Notes under the pieces: generated by a model
What the model saw: only the letters and a program-made list of their open reading frames with translations
The model's database searches: none
What the model was told of the DNA's origin: nothing
Program-made: the position numbers and the translations under genes
NCBI RefSeq assembly: GCF_000425065.1
Contig: NZ_AULB01000024.1
Coordinates: 79,493-143,492 of the forward strand
From: Actinomadura rifamycini DSM 43936
GTDB lineage: Bacteria; Actinomycetota; Actinomycetes; Streptosporangiales; Streptosporangiaceae
Direction of reading: 5' to 3'
DNA: 64,000 nucleotides
Shown: positions 8,555 through 17,516 of the stretch, piece by piece
How positions within the stretch are numbered: the first letter of the stretch is position 1
How the letters are laid out: every line of letters starts with the position of its first letter

Positions 8555-9547
8555 TCAGTCGTTCAGCCAGCTCATCATCGGGCGCAGCTCGGCGCCCGTC
8601 TTCTCGACCGGGTGCTCGGCCATCTTCTCGCGGTACTCGCTGAACTTCTTCTGGCCGCTCTCGAACTCGTCCACCAGCTCCTTGGCGTACTCGCCGGACT
8701 GGATCTCGCCGAGGATCTTCTTCATCGCGGCCTTGGTCTCCGGCGTGATCACGCGCGGGCCGCTGCGGTAGCCGCCGTACTCGGCGTTGTCGGACACCGA
8801 CCAGTACATCTTGGAGATGCCGCCCTCGTACATGAGGTCGACGATCAGCTTCAGCTCGTGCAGGACCTCGAAGTAGGCGACCTCCGGCTGGTAGCCGGCC
8901 TCGGTCAGCACCTCGAACCCGGCCTTCACCAGCTCGGACGCGCCGCCGCACAGCACGGCCTGCTCGCCGAACAGGTCGGTCTCGGTCTCCTCGGTGAAGG
9001 TCGTCTTGATGCCGCCCGCGCGCAGGCCGCCGATGGCCTTGGCGTAGGCGAGGGCCAGCGGCCAGGCGTTGCCGGACGCGTCCTTCTCCACCGCGACGAT
9101 CACCGGGACGCCGCGGCCCGCGACGAACTGGCGGCGGACGAGGTGGCCGGGGCCCTTCGGCGCGACCATCGCCACGTCCACGCCCTCCGGCGGCTGGACC
9201 AGGTCGTAGCGGATGCTGAAGCCGTGGCCGAAGAACAGCGCGTCGCCCTCGACGAGCGCGGGCTTGATGTCCTTCTCGAAGATCTCCCGGTGGTGGTGGT
9301 CGGGAGCCAGCAGCATGATGAGGTCGGCCTCCTCGGCCGCCTCCGCCGGGGTGACGACGCGCAGGCCCTCGGCCTCCGCCTTCTCCCGGCTGGGGGACCC
9401 CTCGCGGAGCCCGACCCGGACGTCGACGCCGGAGTCGCGCAGGGAGAGCGCGTGCGCGTGCCCCTGGCTGCCGTAGCCGATGATCGCCACGTGCCGGCCC
9501 TGGATCACGCTCAGGTCGGCGGCGTCGTCGTAGAACATCTCAGCCAC
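8555..9547 (-). CDS. ilvC: Ketol-acid reductoisomerase, class I
   Basis: Second step of branched-chain amino acid synthesis: converts acetolactate or acetohydroxybutyrate to the dihydroxy acid with NADPH and Mg. The 330-residue length is that of class I enzymes. The Rossmann motif VAIIGYGSQGHAHAL, the AGRGVPVIVAVEKD segment, the metal-binding TEETETDLFGEQAVLCGG and the helical region GISKMYWSVSDNAEYGGY are all present. The GTG start at 9547 follows AAAGG. It is the last gene of ilvB-ilvN-ilvC, 36 bp after ilvN, and should be governed by the ilvB leader attenuator. Confidence 0.98.
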   Translation of the reverse strand: MAEMFYDDAADLSVIQGRHVAIIGYGSQGHAHALSLRDSGVDVRVGLREGSPSREKAEAEGLRVVTPAEAAEEADLIMLLAPDHHHREIFEKDIKPALVEGDALFFGHGFSIRYDLVQPPEGVDVAMVAPKGPGHLVRRQFVAGRGVPVIVAVEKDASGNAWPLALAYAKAIGGLRAGGIKTTFTEETETDLFGEQAVLCGGASELVKAGFEVLTEAGYQPEVAYFEVLHELKLIVDLMYEGGISKMYWSVSDNAEYGGYRSGPRVITPETKAAMKKILGEIQSGEYAKELVDEFESGQKKFSEYREKMAEHPVEKTGAELRPMMSWLND

Positions 9548-9583
9548 AGTGCTGCTGCCTTTCAGAGTGTCGGTTTTCTATGG

Positions 9584-10108
9584 TCACGCGCTGCGCTCGA
9601 TGGCCCGCAGCGAGCGGTCGGTGATGGAGCGCGCGCCGCGCCCGATGGCCACCATGCCGGACTGCACCAGCTCCTTGATGCCGAACGGCTCGAGGACGCG
9701 GATGAAGGCGTCGAGCTTGTCGCGGTTGCCGGTGGCCTCGATCGTCACCGCGTCCGGGGCGACGTCCACGACCTTGGCGCGGAACAGGTTCACGGTCTCC
9801 AGGACCTGCGACCGGGTCTCGGCGTCGGCGCGCACCTTGACCAGGACGAGCTCGCGCTGGACGGACGCCGACTGGTCCAGCTCGACGATCTTCAGCACGT
9901 TGATCAGCTTGTTGAGCTGCTTGGTGACCTGCTCCAGCGGCAGGCTCTCGACGTTGACGACGATCGTCATCCGGGAGATGTCGGGGTGCTCGGTGACGCC
10001 GACCGCGAGCGACTCGATGTTGAAGCCGCGCCGGGAGAACAGCGCCGCGACCCGCGCGAGGATGCCGGGCTTGTTCTCCACCAGCACCGAGAGGGTGTGC
10101 AGGCTCAT
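9584..10108 (-). CDS. ilvN: Acetolactate synthase small (regulatory) subunit
   Basis: Regulatory subunit that activates IlvB and carries valine feedback inhibition. The 174 residues begin with an ACT domain (LSVLVENKPGILARVAALFSRRGFNIESL) followed by the ALS-type C-terminal domain (ELVLVKVRAD to VTIEATGNRDKLDAFI and GIKELVQSGMVAIGRG). Length and motifs fit complete IlvN/IlvH proteins. ATG 10108 lies five bases after the ilvB stop, preceded by GGAGA, so it is translated with ilvB. Confidence 0.97.
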   Translation of the reverse strand: MSLHTLSVLVENKPGILARVAALFSRRGFNIESLAVGVTEHPDISRMTIVVNVESLPLEQVTKQLNKLINVLKIVELDQSASVQRELVLVKVRADAETRSQVLETVNLFRAKVVDVAPDAVTIEATGNRDKLDAFIRVLEPFGIKELVQSGMVAIGRGARSITDRSLRAIERSA

Positions 10109-10113
10109 CGGGG

Positions 10114-11862
10114 TCAGTCTCCGTTCTCCCAGTCGGGGGCCATGTCCCTGGCGATCTTGATGTCGTCGTTGGTCGTGCCGGCGGCGACCATGGGCCAGAC
10201 CATGGCGTCCTGGTGCACCACGAAGTCGATCACGACGGGCGCGTCGTTGATCTCCATCGCCTTGGTGATGACGGCGTCGACGTCCTCCGCCCGCTCGCAG
10301 CGCAGCCCCACGCAACCGTACGCCTCCGCGAGCTTCACGAAGTCCGGAATCCGCTTCGCGGCGTGCAGGTTCGTGTTGGAGTAGCGCTCGTTGTAGAAGA
10401 GCGTCTGCCACTGCCGGACCATGCCGAGGTTACCGTTGTTGATCACCGCGATCTTCACGGGGATGCCCTCGATGGCGCAGGTGGCGAGCTCCTGGTTGGT
10501 CATCTGGAAGCAGCCGTCGCCGTCGATCGCCCACACCTGCGTGTCGGGCGCGCCGACCTTGGCGCCCATCGCGGCCGGGACGGCGTAGCCCATCGTGCCC
10601 GCGCCGCCGGAGTTGAGGAAGGCGCCGGGCCGCTCGTACTTGATGAACTGCGCGGCCCACATCTGGTGCTGGCCGACGCCCGCGACGTAGTAGGCGTCCG
10701 GCCCGACCATCTGCCCGATCCGCTCGATGACCTGCTGCGGCGACAGCGACCCGTCCGCGGGGGCGTCGTACCCGAGCGGGTAGGTCTCGCGCCACGCGTC
10801 GAGCTGCCGCCACCAGTCGGCGTAGTCGCCGGTCTTGCCCGCCGCGTGCTCGTTCTGCACGGCGACGATCAGGTCGGCGATGACCTCGCGCGCGTCCCCG
10901 ACGATCGGGACGTCGGCGTGCCGGTTCTTGGAGATCTCGGCGGGGTCGATGTCGGCGTGGACGACCTTGGCGTGCGGCGCGAACCCGTCGAGCTTGCCGG
11001 TGACGCGGTCGTCGAAGCGGGCGCCGAGGGTGACCAGCAGGTCGGCGCGCTGCAGGGCGCCGACGGCGCCGACGCCGCCGTGCATGCCGGGCATGCCCAT
11101 GTGCTGCGGGTGGCTGTCGGGCAGCGCGCCCTTCGCCATCAGCGTGGTGACGACCGGCGCGCCGGTCAGCTCCGTCAGCACCTTCAGCTCGGCGGACGCG
11201 CCCGCCTTCAGGACGCCGCCGCCGACGTACAGCACCGGGCGCTTCGACTCGACGATCAGCCGTGCCGCCTCGCGGACCTGCTTGGAGTGCGGCCGGGTGA
11301 CGGGCCGGTACCCGGGGAGCTGGAGGGCGACGGGCCACTCGAACCCGACGGTCGCCTGCAGCGCGTCCTTCGCGATGTCGACCAGGACGGGCCCGGGGCG
11401 GCCGGTGCTCGCGATGTGGAACGCCTCGGCGATCGTGCGGCCGATGTCGCGGGCGTCGGTGACCAGGAAGTTGTGCTTGGTGATCGGCATCGTGATGCCG
11501 GCGATGTCGGCCTCCTGGAACCCGTCGGTCCCGATCAGCGACGTCGCGACCTGTCCGGTGATCGCCACCATCGGCACGGAGTCCATGTAGGCGTCGGAGA
11601 TCGCGGTGACGAGGTTGGTGGCGCCGGGCCCGCTGGTGGCCATGCAGACCCCCACCTTGCCGGTCACCATCGCGTAGCCCTGGGCGGCGTGTCCGGCGCC
11701 CTGCTCGTGCCGGACGAGGATGTGGCGGAGCTTCGCGGAGTCGAAGAGCGGGTCGTAGGCCGGGAGGATCGCGCCACCCGGGATGCCGAACACGGTGTCG
11801 ACGCCGACGTTCTCCAGTGCGCGCACCAGCGCCTGGGCTCCCGTCATCTGTTCGGTCGTCAT
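10114..11862 (-). CDS. ilvB: Acetolactate synthase large (catalytic) subunit
   Basis: ThDP-dependent enzyme that condenses two pyruvates, or pyruvate and 2-oxobutyrate. The 582-residue protein has the N-terminal ThDP domain (FGIPGGAILPAYD with the catalytic Glu in RHEQGAGHAAQGYA), the central FAD-binding domain (GARFDDRVTGKL) and the C-terminal ThDP motif starting GDGCFQM and ending with NNGNLGMVRQW. ATG 11862 follows AAGGA; the frame is open further upstream, but that part overlaps the attenuator. First structural gene of the operon. Confidence 0.98.
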   Translation of the reverse strand: MTTEQMTGAQALVRALENVGVDTVFGIPGGAILPAYDPLFDSAKLRHILVRHEQGAGHAAQGYAMVTGKVGVCMATSGPGATNLVTAISDAYMDSVPMVAITGQVATSLIGTDGFQEADIAGITMPITKHNFLVTDARDIGRTIAEAFHIASTGRPGPVLVDIAKDALQATVGFEWPVALQLPGYRPVTRPHSKQVREAARLIVESKRPVLYVGGGVLKAGASAELKVLTELTGAPVVTTLMAKGALPDSHPQHMGMPGMHGGVGAVGALQRADLLVTLGARFDDRVTGKLDGFAPHAKVVHADIDPAEISKNRHADVPIVGDAREVIADLIVAVQNEHAAGKTGDYADWWRQLDAWRETYPLGYDAPADGSLSPQQVIERIGQMVGPDAYYVAGVGQHQMWAAQFIKYERPGAFLNSGGAGTMGYAVPAAMGAKVGAPDTQVWAIDGDGCFQMTNQELATCAIEGIPVKIAVINNGNLGMVRQWQTLFYNERYSNTNLHAAKRIPDFVKLAEAYGCVGLRCERAEDVDAVITKAMEINDAPVVIDFVVHQDAMVWPMVAAGTTNDDIKIARDMAPDWENGD

Positions 11863-11903
11863 GATCTGCGGTTCCTTGGGGAGAGAGACTGGGCTCGCCG
11901 GGC

Positions 11904-11940
11904 AACAAAAAACCCCCGCCGCCGTATGGCGGTCGAGGGG
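11904..11940 (-). terminator. ilvB leader attenuator terminator
   Basis: On the minus strand, CCGCC-ATAC-GGCGG is extended by outer CCCC/GGGG pairing and followed by GTTTTTTG, a classic intrinsic terminator. It lies 42 bp before the ilvB start and downstream of a short ORF rich in branched-chain residues. A T-run is rare in this genome, which strengthens the call. Confidence 0.85.
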
Positions 11941-11941
11941 A

Positions 11942-11979
11942 GGCGCGCAGGACGTTAGGACTCGGTCAGCCTGCGCGCC
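11942..11979 (-). promoter_or_regulatory. Attenuator pause hairpin overlapping the leader ORF
   Basis: GGCGCGCAGG and CCTGCGCGCC pair over 10 bp around an 18-nt loop. The 5' arm lies within the last codons of the leader peptide, so a ribosome stalled on the Ile/Leu/Val codons would mask it and free the 3' arm. The competing antiterminator pairing is not obvious by eye. Confidence 0.65.
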
Positions 11980-12019
11980 GACCAAGTACTACGAGGATGA
12001 TGGTGGAGATGCTCTGCAC
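11966..12019 (-). CDS. ilv operon leader peptide
   Basis: An 18-codon ORF read as MQSISTIILVVLGRRAG then TGA, starting at GTG 12019. The run IILVVL holds all three branched-chain residues and is coded by ATC ATC CTC GTA GTA CTT; GTA and CTT are rare here, as expected for a codon-supply sensor. It sits between a candidate operator and a T-tailed terminator upstream of ilvB. Leader-peptide attenuation of ilvBNC is known in Corynebacterium. The ribosome site is weak (AAGTGGGG). Confidence 0.82.
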   Translation of the reverse strand: MQSISTIILVVLGRRAG

Positions 12020-12070
12020 GGGCCCCACTTTCGCCGATGTGCGCCCGCCGGTCAAATCCGTGAACACATT

Positions 12071-12087
12071 GTCTCACCATATGAGAC
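12071..12087. promoter_or_regulatory. Candidate operator upstream of the ilvB leader
   Basis: GTCTCA-CCATA-TGAGAC is a perfect 6-bp inverted repeat, 52 bp upstream of the leader ORF and in an unusually AT-containing patch. IclR-type regulators such as NdgR/LtbR control leu and ilv genes in actinomycetes, but I cannot confirm that this is their motif. Confidence 0.5.
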
Positions 12088-12102
12088 GGAATGTGGCGGG
12101 GT

Positions 12103-14946
12103 TCACCCCGGCAGCGGCAGCGGGATCTCACCGCTGACGTCGTCCCCGCCGCCCGCCAGGTTCGTCCGGACGAGCGACTCGACCCGCCCCGCCGCCATCG
12201 GCCGCGCCACCAGGAACCCCTGCCCGCGCGGGCAGCCCATCTCCCGCAGCAGCTCGAGCTGCTCGGGCCGCTCGATGCCCTCCGCCACCACCGTCAGCCC
12301 GAGGTCGCTGCCCAGCCGGACGATCGTGCGGGTGAGCAGCGTGCTCGTCTCGTCCGTGCCGAGCCCCGCGACGAACGACGGGTCGATCTTGATGACGTCC
12401 ACCGGGAGCCGCCCGAGGTACGCCAGCGACGCGTAGCCGGTGCCGAAGTCGTCGATCGCCAGCCGGACGCCGAGGTCGCGGAGCGCCTCCAGCCGCTCCA
12501 CGTTCGTCCCGTCGTCGACCAGCACCTCCTCCCGCACCTCCAGCGTGAGGGCGTGCGGCGGCAGGCCCGACTCCTCCAGCACCGCCGCGACCGTCTCCAC
12601 GAACCGGGGCGCGCCGATCTGCCGGGCGGTGAAGTTCACCGACAGGCCGACGTCCCACGAGTCCGCCCGCCAGCGGGCCACCTCCCGGCACGCCTCCCGC
12701 AGCACCCAGTCGCCGAGCGGCAGCATCAGCCCCGCCTCCTCGGCCGGGCCGATGAACTCCTCCGGCGGCACCGCCTCGCTCCCCCGCCACCAGCGCAGCA
12801 GCGCCTCCACGCCCGTCACCCGGGACGTCGCGAGGTCCACCACCGGCTGGAACTCCACCGCGAACTGCTCCTCGGCCAGCGCCCGCTGCAGGTCGCTGCC
12901 CAGCTCCAGCCGCCGGACGACGTCGGCGTGCATGTGCGGCGCGTACACCTCGACCCGGCCGCCGCCCATCTCCTTGGCGCGCGCCATCGCCAGGTCGCCG
13001 TTGCGCAGCAGGTCCGCGGCGCTGCGCCGGACGAGCCGCCCCGGGTCGGCGCCGCGGCCGGGCGGCCGCTCGTCGTCCCCGGCGAACGCGATCCCGACGC
13101 TCGCGGTCAGCGCGATCTGCTTGCCGCCGACCTGGTACGGGTCGGCCGACAGCACCCGCAGCAGCCGCCCCGCCAGCTCGACGGTCGCCTGCGTCTCCCG
13201 CTCGTCCGACGGGAGCTGCACCAGCACCGCGAACTCGTCGCCGCCCCAGCGCGCCACCGTGTCGTCGGCCAGCACGTTGCCGCGCAGCCGCCGCGCGGCC
13301 TGCGCCAGTACCTGGTCGCCCGCCGCGTGCCCCGCCGAGTCGTTCACGTCGGTGAAGCCGTCCAGGTCGACGAACACCACCGCGATCTTGTCGCCGGACC
13401 GCTGCCGGGACAGCAGCTCCCGGGTCCGCTCCTCGAAGAACGACCGGTTCGGCAGCCCGGTGAGGCCGTCGTGGAACGTCAGGTGCGCGACCTGCCGCTG
13501 CAGCGCCGCCTGCTCGCTGAGGTCGCGGGTCGTCACCAGCAGCCGCCCGGACGACCCGCCGCTGTAGCGCGACACCGTCGACTCCGTCGGCAGCCACGTG
13601 CCGTCGGCCGCGCGGACCCGGCACGAGATGCGCAGGACGTCCTCGCCGAGGAACCCGTCCTCGGCCTCCAGGAACTCGGTGAAGACCTCCTCCAGCCGCG
13701 GCAGGTCCTCCGGGTGGACGAGGTCGAGCAGCGGCCGGCCGACCAGCTCGTCGGCCCCGTAGTGGTACGTCCGCAGGGCGCCCGCGCTCGCGTACTGCAC
13801 GGTGGCGTCCAGGTCGCAGATCAGGACGGCGTCGTCGATGCTCTCCGACAGGGCGCGGAAGTGCTGCTCGCCCGCCTCGACCTCCCGGCGCAGCCGGTCG
13901 TTCTCGCGCAGCAGCGCCGCCAGCCGCGCCAGCAGCACCAGCGTCGCCGACCCCGCCACGAGCGGCACGACCGGCTCCATCCCGTGCCGCCCGGTCAGCG
14001 TGTGGCCCGCGATGAACAGCGCGGCCGCCGCGGCGACCGCCGCCGGGGCGATCCCGGGGCCGATCATCCGGCCGCGCCGCGCCCCGGAGTCGTCCGCCCG
14101 CGCCACGTCGGCGTCCGGTGGGAGGTCGTCGGTCGGCTCCGGCACCGGCTCCGTCCACGGGACGAGCATCAGCAGCAGCAGCCCGGCGAGCCGCAGGATG
14201 TCGGCGGGGTCCTCGGCGGGCGCGCCGCCGTGCAGCCGGACGAACGTCGTCACGATGTCGGCGATCGCGAACGCCGCCAGCGCGCCGTACCCCATCCAGG
14301 CGGGCCGGCGGTGCCCCCGCGCCGCCCCCAGCACGAACGGCAGCGCCCCGCACACCAGCGCGATGTCGATCAGCGGGTACAGCAGTTCGAGCAGGAACTC
14401 GGTCGGCGTCTCCCCCGACCGGTGGTACAGGGTGCTGAAGACCGCGACCCAGCCGAGGACGAACAGCCCGCAGACGCACACGTACGTGTCGGCCGCGTAC
14501 CGCAGCCACGTCCCCACGTCCCGCGGCGGGCTCACCGGGACGACCAGCCCCACGACCAGCGCGACCACGGCGAGCAGGTAGAACAGGTCCGGTACCGACA
14601 GGGACAGCGCGCTGCGGCTCGCGTAGTCGGCGAGGGCGCTGCCGACCGCGCCGAGGAACCAGCACGACGCGGCGATGCCGTACCAGCGCATGGACGCCCG
14701 CCAGATCCCGCCCGCCGACAGCCGCCGCAGGCCGCTCGCGCCGTCGCCGTCCCCGCCGCGGGGCCGTCCGGCCGACGCCAGCAGGGAGACCGCCGCGGCG
14801 CCCGCCGCGCCCGCCTCGGCCCACGTGATGAACGCCGTGCCGCCCCAGCCCGCCAGCGAGCCGACGGCGTACAGCACGCCGACGATCGCGGCGATGACGA
14901 CCGGCAGGGCACGCGGCGGCATCCGCGTGGCGTTCTCGCCGCTCAT
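12103..14946 (-). CDS. Membrane GGDEF-EAL protein with PAS domain
   Basis: A 947-residue bifunctional c-di-GMP protein. About ten hydrophobic segments (residues 15-340) form a membrane sensor, followed by a PAS domain (ALSESIDDAVLICDLDATVQ) at about 365-490, a GGDEF domain with intact active site RWGGDEF and substrate helix DLDGFTDVNDSAGH, and an EAL domain with GVEALLRWW, NFTARQI, DDFGTGYASLAYL, VIKIDPSFV and AEGIE. Both cyclase and phosphodiesterase residues are retained, so the net activity cannot be predicted. In actinomycetes c-di-GMP controls development through BldD. It ends just downstream of the divergent-side ilvB control region. ATG 14946 with AAGGG upstream. Confidence 0.93.
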   Translation of the reverse strand: MSGENATRMPPRALPVVIAAIVGVLYAVGSLAGWGGTAFITWAEAGAAGAAAVSLLASAGRPRGGDGDGASGLRRLSAGGIWRASMRWYGIAASCWFLGAVGSALADYASRSALSLSVPDLFYLLAVVALVVGLVVPVSPPRDVGTWLRYAADTYVCVCGLFVLGWVAVFSTLYHRSGETPTEFLLELLYPLIDIALVCGALPFVLGAARGHRRPAWMGYGALAAFAIADIVTTFVRLHGGAPAEDPADILRLAGLLLLMLVPWTEPVPEPTDDLPPDADVARADDSGARRGRMIGPGIAPAAVAAAAALFIAGHTLTGRHGMEPVVPLVAGSATLVLLARLAALLRENDRLRREVEAGEQHFRALSESIDDAVLICDLDATVQYASAGALRTYHYGADELVGRPLLDLVHPEDLPRLEEVFTEFLEAEDGFLGEDVLRISCRVRAADGTWLPTESTVSRYSGGSSGRLLVTTRDLSEQAALQRQVAHLTFHDGLTGLPNRSFFEERTRELLSRQRSGDKIAVVFVDLDGFTDVNDSAGHAAGDQVLAQAARRLRGNVLADDTVARWGGDEFAVLVQLPSDERETQATVELAGRLLRVLSADPYQVGGKQIALTASVGIAFAGDDERPPGRGADPGRLVRRSAADLLRNGDLAMARAKEMGGGRVEVYAPHMHADVVRRLELGSDLQRALAEEQFAVEFQPVVDLATSRVTGVEALLRWWRGSEAVPPEEFIGPAEEAGLMLPLGDWVLREACREVARWRADSWDVGLSVNFTARQIGAPRFVETVAAVLEESGLPPHALTLEVREEVLVDDGTNVERLEALRDLGVRLAIDDFGTGYASLAYLGRLPVDVIKIDPSFVAGLGTDETSTLLTRTIVRLGSDLGLTVVAEGIERPEQLELLREMGCPRGQGFLVARPMAAGRVESLVRTNLAGGGDDVSGEIPLPLPG

Positions 14947-15363
14947 CGCGCCGTGTCCCTTCCCGCCCCGCCTGGAGCGCTCGGTCCGGGCGCGCGACCG
15001 CAGCGCGCCGGGGAATTCGGGGTCCGCACCCTCACCGGCCCGATAACGCCTGGAGGGTCGAGGATCGTGCCCCCGCGCAGGGTCGGCGCGGGGCCGGCGG
15101 CGAGCGTGTCGGCTGCGCCGGCCGGAGATCAGCTCCGTCGCTGCGATGCGGGATCACCGTGACGCCCAATGTACGTTCCGTAGGTCACGGAGCGATTGAG
15201 GGAGTGCGTCCACCCGGCGACGAAGCGCGGCGAAGCACCATGTGAAGAACACGTTTGAGGAGACCGAAACACGATCGTCACCGATGCCCCGCATCACGCA
15301 CAGTGACCATTTCCGTGTCCGGCTCGCCCCGGTCGTGCCATCCTGGGACGCGGGAGGCCCATC
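14947..15363. other. Intergenic region between divergent GGDEF-EAL and sugar dehydrogenase genes
   Basis: A 417-bp region that must hold both promoters. The one clear element is GTACGTTCCGT at 15171-15181, which also occurs upstream of the second GGDEF-EAL gene at 23452-23462. No convincing coding sequence or terminator is seen. Confidence 0.5.
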
Positions 15364-16455
15364 ATGCGCAAGCACCCGACCGTCCCGGCGGCCGTCCTGG
15401 CGACCGTGCTCGCCCTGGCCGCCTGCTCCTCGGGCGGCGGCTCCGGCGGCTCCGGCGGCTCCGCGAGCCCGCCGCCCGGTCCGTCCGCCCCGGCGGGGTC
15501 CGTCCGCCCCGTGGCGACGGACCTCGAGGTGCCGTGGGCCGTGGCGTTCCTGCCCGGCGGCGACGCCCTCGTCACCGAACGGCAGAGCGCCCGGCTCCTG
15601 CGCGTCGCCCCGTCCGGCGAGACCTCGGCCGTCGCCACGGTCCCGGGCGTCGACCCGCTCGGCGAGGGCGGCCTGCTCGGCGTCGCCGTGTCCCCCGCGT
15701 TCGACGACGACCGCCTCGTCTACCTGTACTACACCGCGGCCGACGACAACCGCGTCGTCCGGGCCGCCTACGACGGACGACGGCTCGGCGACCCGCAGCC
15801 GGTCGTCACCGGCATCCCGAAGGGCTCGAACCACAACGGCGGACGCCTCGCGTTCGGCCCCGACGGCATGCTCTACGTCACGACCGGCGAGGTCGGCGAC
15901 CCGTCCCTCGCGCAGGACCGCGACTCCCTCGGCGGCAAGATCCTCCGCGTCACCCCCGAGGGCGCCCCGGCCCCCGGCAACCCGTTCGGCAACCGCGTCT
16001 GGTCCTACGGCCACCGCAACGTGCAGGGCATCGCGTGGGACGACCGGAAGCGCCTCTACGCCACCGAGTTCGGCCAGAACGAGTTCGACGAGGTGAACCT
16101 GATCGAGAAGGGCGGCAACTACGGCTGGCCCGAGGTCGAGGGCGAGGGCTCGCCCGACGACGAGTTCGTCGACCCCCTCGTCACCTGGACGACCGACGAG
16201 GCGTCCCCGTCCGGCCTCGCCTACGCGAACGGCTCCCTGTGGGCCGCCGCGCTCGCGGGCGAGCGCCTCTGGGAGGTCCCGCTGGCGGACGGCGGCGCCG
16301 GGGAGCCCCGCGCCCGCCTGCGGGGCGAGTACGGCCGCCTGCGGGCGGCCGTCCGGGCCCCGGACGGCACCCTCTGGGTCACCACGAGCAACCGCGACGG
16401 TCGCGGCGACCCCGCGGATTCGGACGACCGAATCCTCACCGTCCCACTCCCATAA
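15364..16455 (+). CDS. PQQ-dependent sugar dehydrogenase-like lipoprotein
   Basis: A 363-residue exported lipoprotein of the soluble glucose dehydrogenase (sGDH/Asd) six-bladed propeller family, which oxidises aldose sugars. The signal peptide ends in the lipobox LAAC and is followed by a Gly/Ser/Pro linker. Family motifs include LEVPWAVAFLPGG, the catalytic-histidine segment SNHNGGRLAFGPDG, SLGGKILRV, WSYGHRNVQGIAWD and GGNYGWPEVEG. True PQQ use is a family expectation, not seen here. The ATG follows GGGAGG. Monocistronic and divergent from the GGDEF-EAL gene. Confidence 0.92.
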   Translation: MRKHPTVPAAVLATVLALAACSSGGGSGGSGGSASPPPGPSAPAGSVRPVATDLEVPWAVAFLPGGDALVTERQSARLLRVAPSGETSAVATVPGVDPLGEGGLLGVAVSPAFDDDRLVYLYYTAADDNRVVRAAYDGRRLGDPQPVVTGIPKGSNHNGGRLAFGPDGMLYVTTGEVGDPSLAQDRDSLGGKILRVTPEGAPAPGNPFGNRVWSYGHRNVQGIAWDDRKRLYATEFGQNEFDEVNLIEKGGNYGWPEVEGEGSPDDEFVDPLVTWTTDEASPSGLAYANGSLWAAALAGERLWEVPLADGGAGEPRARLRGEYGRLRAAVRAPDGTLWVTTSNRDGRGDPADSDDRILTVPLP

Positions 16456-16544
16456 TCCGCGGAACCCCCATTGCGGACGATCCCATCGCCGAGGTATCCA
16501 CCGCCCGAAACCGCCGATCCCGCGGCCGCGGCCGTCCCGCACCG

Positions 16545-17432
16545 TCAGGAGGCGGGGCGGCGGTGGTGGAGGAGCAGGATCGCCGGGACGCCGGCCGCCG
16601 CGGCGGCCGCGGCGTCCGGGACGAGCGGCGCGAGGGACCACGGCCACACGTCCCACGGGCCCGGACCGGCCGGGGGCGGGCCCTCCGGTCGCGGCGGGGC
16701 GGGCGGCACGGGCTCCTCGCAGCGGCGGACCTCCAGGCCCGCGCCGAGCGCGGCGCGGACATGGTCGCCCACCGTGTGCCGGTGCGCCACCAGGCGTCCG
16801 GGCCGGCCCTCGGCGTCCCGGACGGGCGGGACCGAGCCCCGCGCGACGTGGTCCGGGTGCACGTCCGAGACCACCAGGTCGCCGCCCGGACGCAGCACGC
16901 GCGCGAACTCGGCCAGCACCGGGGCGATGTCCGGGACGTGCATGAGGGCGAGCCCGGTCACGACCAGGTCCACCGAGGCGTCCCGCACCGGCAGGCGGTG
17001 CAGGTCGCCGCGGACGAAGCGCGCTTCCGGGACGCGGGCGCGGGCCCGGGCGAGCATGTCCGGCGACGCGTCCACGCCGATGGGGCGGTGGCCGCGGCGG
17101 GCGAGGAGCGAGGTGTGGCGGCCGGTGCCGCAGGCGGCGTCGAGGGCGACGCCCGGCGGGATCGTGTCCAGGATCTCCGCCAGGACGGGTGCCTCGACGT
17201 CGAACGCGGCGTTGGCGCCCTCGTCGTAGGCGGGCGCCCAGGAGCGGTAGCCGTCCACGACGTCGACGCGCTCGGCGTCCACGGCGTGCCGCAGGGACGG
17301 GTCGTCCAGCAGGCGCCGGACCTCGTCGAGGCGCGCCTCGACGAACGCGCGGTCGTGCTCGCCGGTGAACGCGCGCAGGAGGGCGAGGCCCTCGATGCCG
17401 AGCAGGTAGGCCAGCGGGTGCTGATGGATCAC
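16545..17432 (-). CDS. Class I SAM-dependent methyltransferase
   Basis: A 295-residue methyltransferase. SAM motif I is LDAACGTGRHTSLLA, followed by the acidic GVDAS loop, FVRGDLHRLPVRDASVDLVVT (motifs II-III) and LAEFARVLRPGGDLVVSDVH. The 100-residue N-terminal helical extension is not part of the core fold. It belongs to the methyltransferase-11 type group, whose members methylate small molecules such as quinones or natural products; the substrate is unknown. It lies upstream of nothing in its own direction before the sugar dehydrogenase, with which it is convergent. Confidence 0.88.
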   Translation of the reverse strand: MIHQHPLAYLLGIEGLALLRAFTGEHDRAFVEARLDEVRRLLDDPSLRHAVDAERVDVVDGYRSWAPAYDEGANAAFDVEAPVLAEILDTIPPGVALDAACGTGRHTSLLARRGHRPIGVDASPDMLARARARVPEARFVRGDLHRLPVRDASVDLVVTGLALMHVPDIAPVLAEFARVLRPGGDLVVSDVHPDHVARGSVPPVRDAEGRPGRLVAHRHTVGDHVRAALGAGLEVRRCEEPVPPAPPRPEGPPPAGPGPWDVWPWSLAPLVPDAAAAAAAGVPAILLLHHRRPAS

Positions 17433-17477
17433 ACGCGCGACGCTAACCGGCGGCGTGCCGGGCGGGCCATCGGTTTT

Positions 17478-17512
17478 CCGCCGCCCCGCGGCGCGGAGCC
17501 GCGGGGCGGCGG
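17478..17512. terminator. 15-bp hairpin downstream of gatB
   Basis: Arms CCGCCGCCCCGCGGC and GCCGCGGGGCGGCGG pair perfectly around a 5-nt loop, starting five bases after the gatB stop. No T-tract follows on the minus strand. Probable terminator of gatCAB. Confidence 0.75.
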
Positions 17513-17516
17513 GGCG

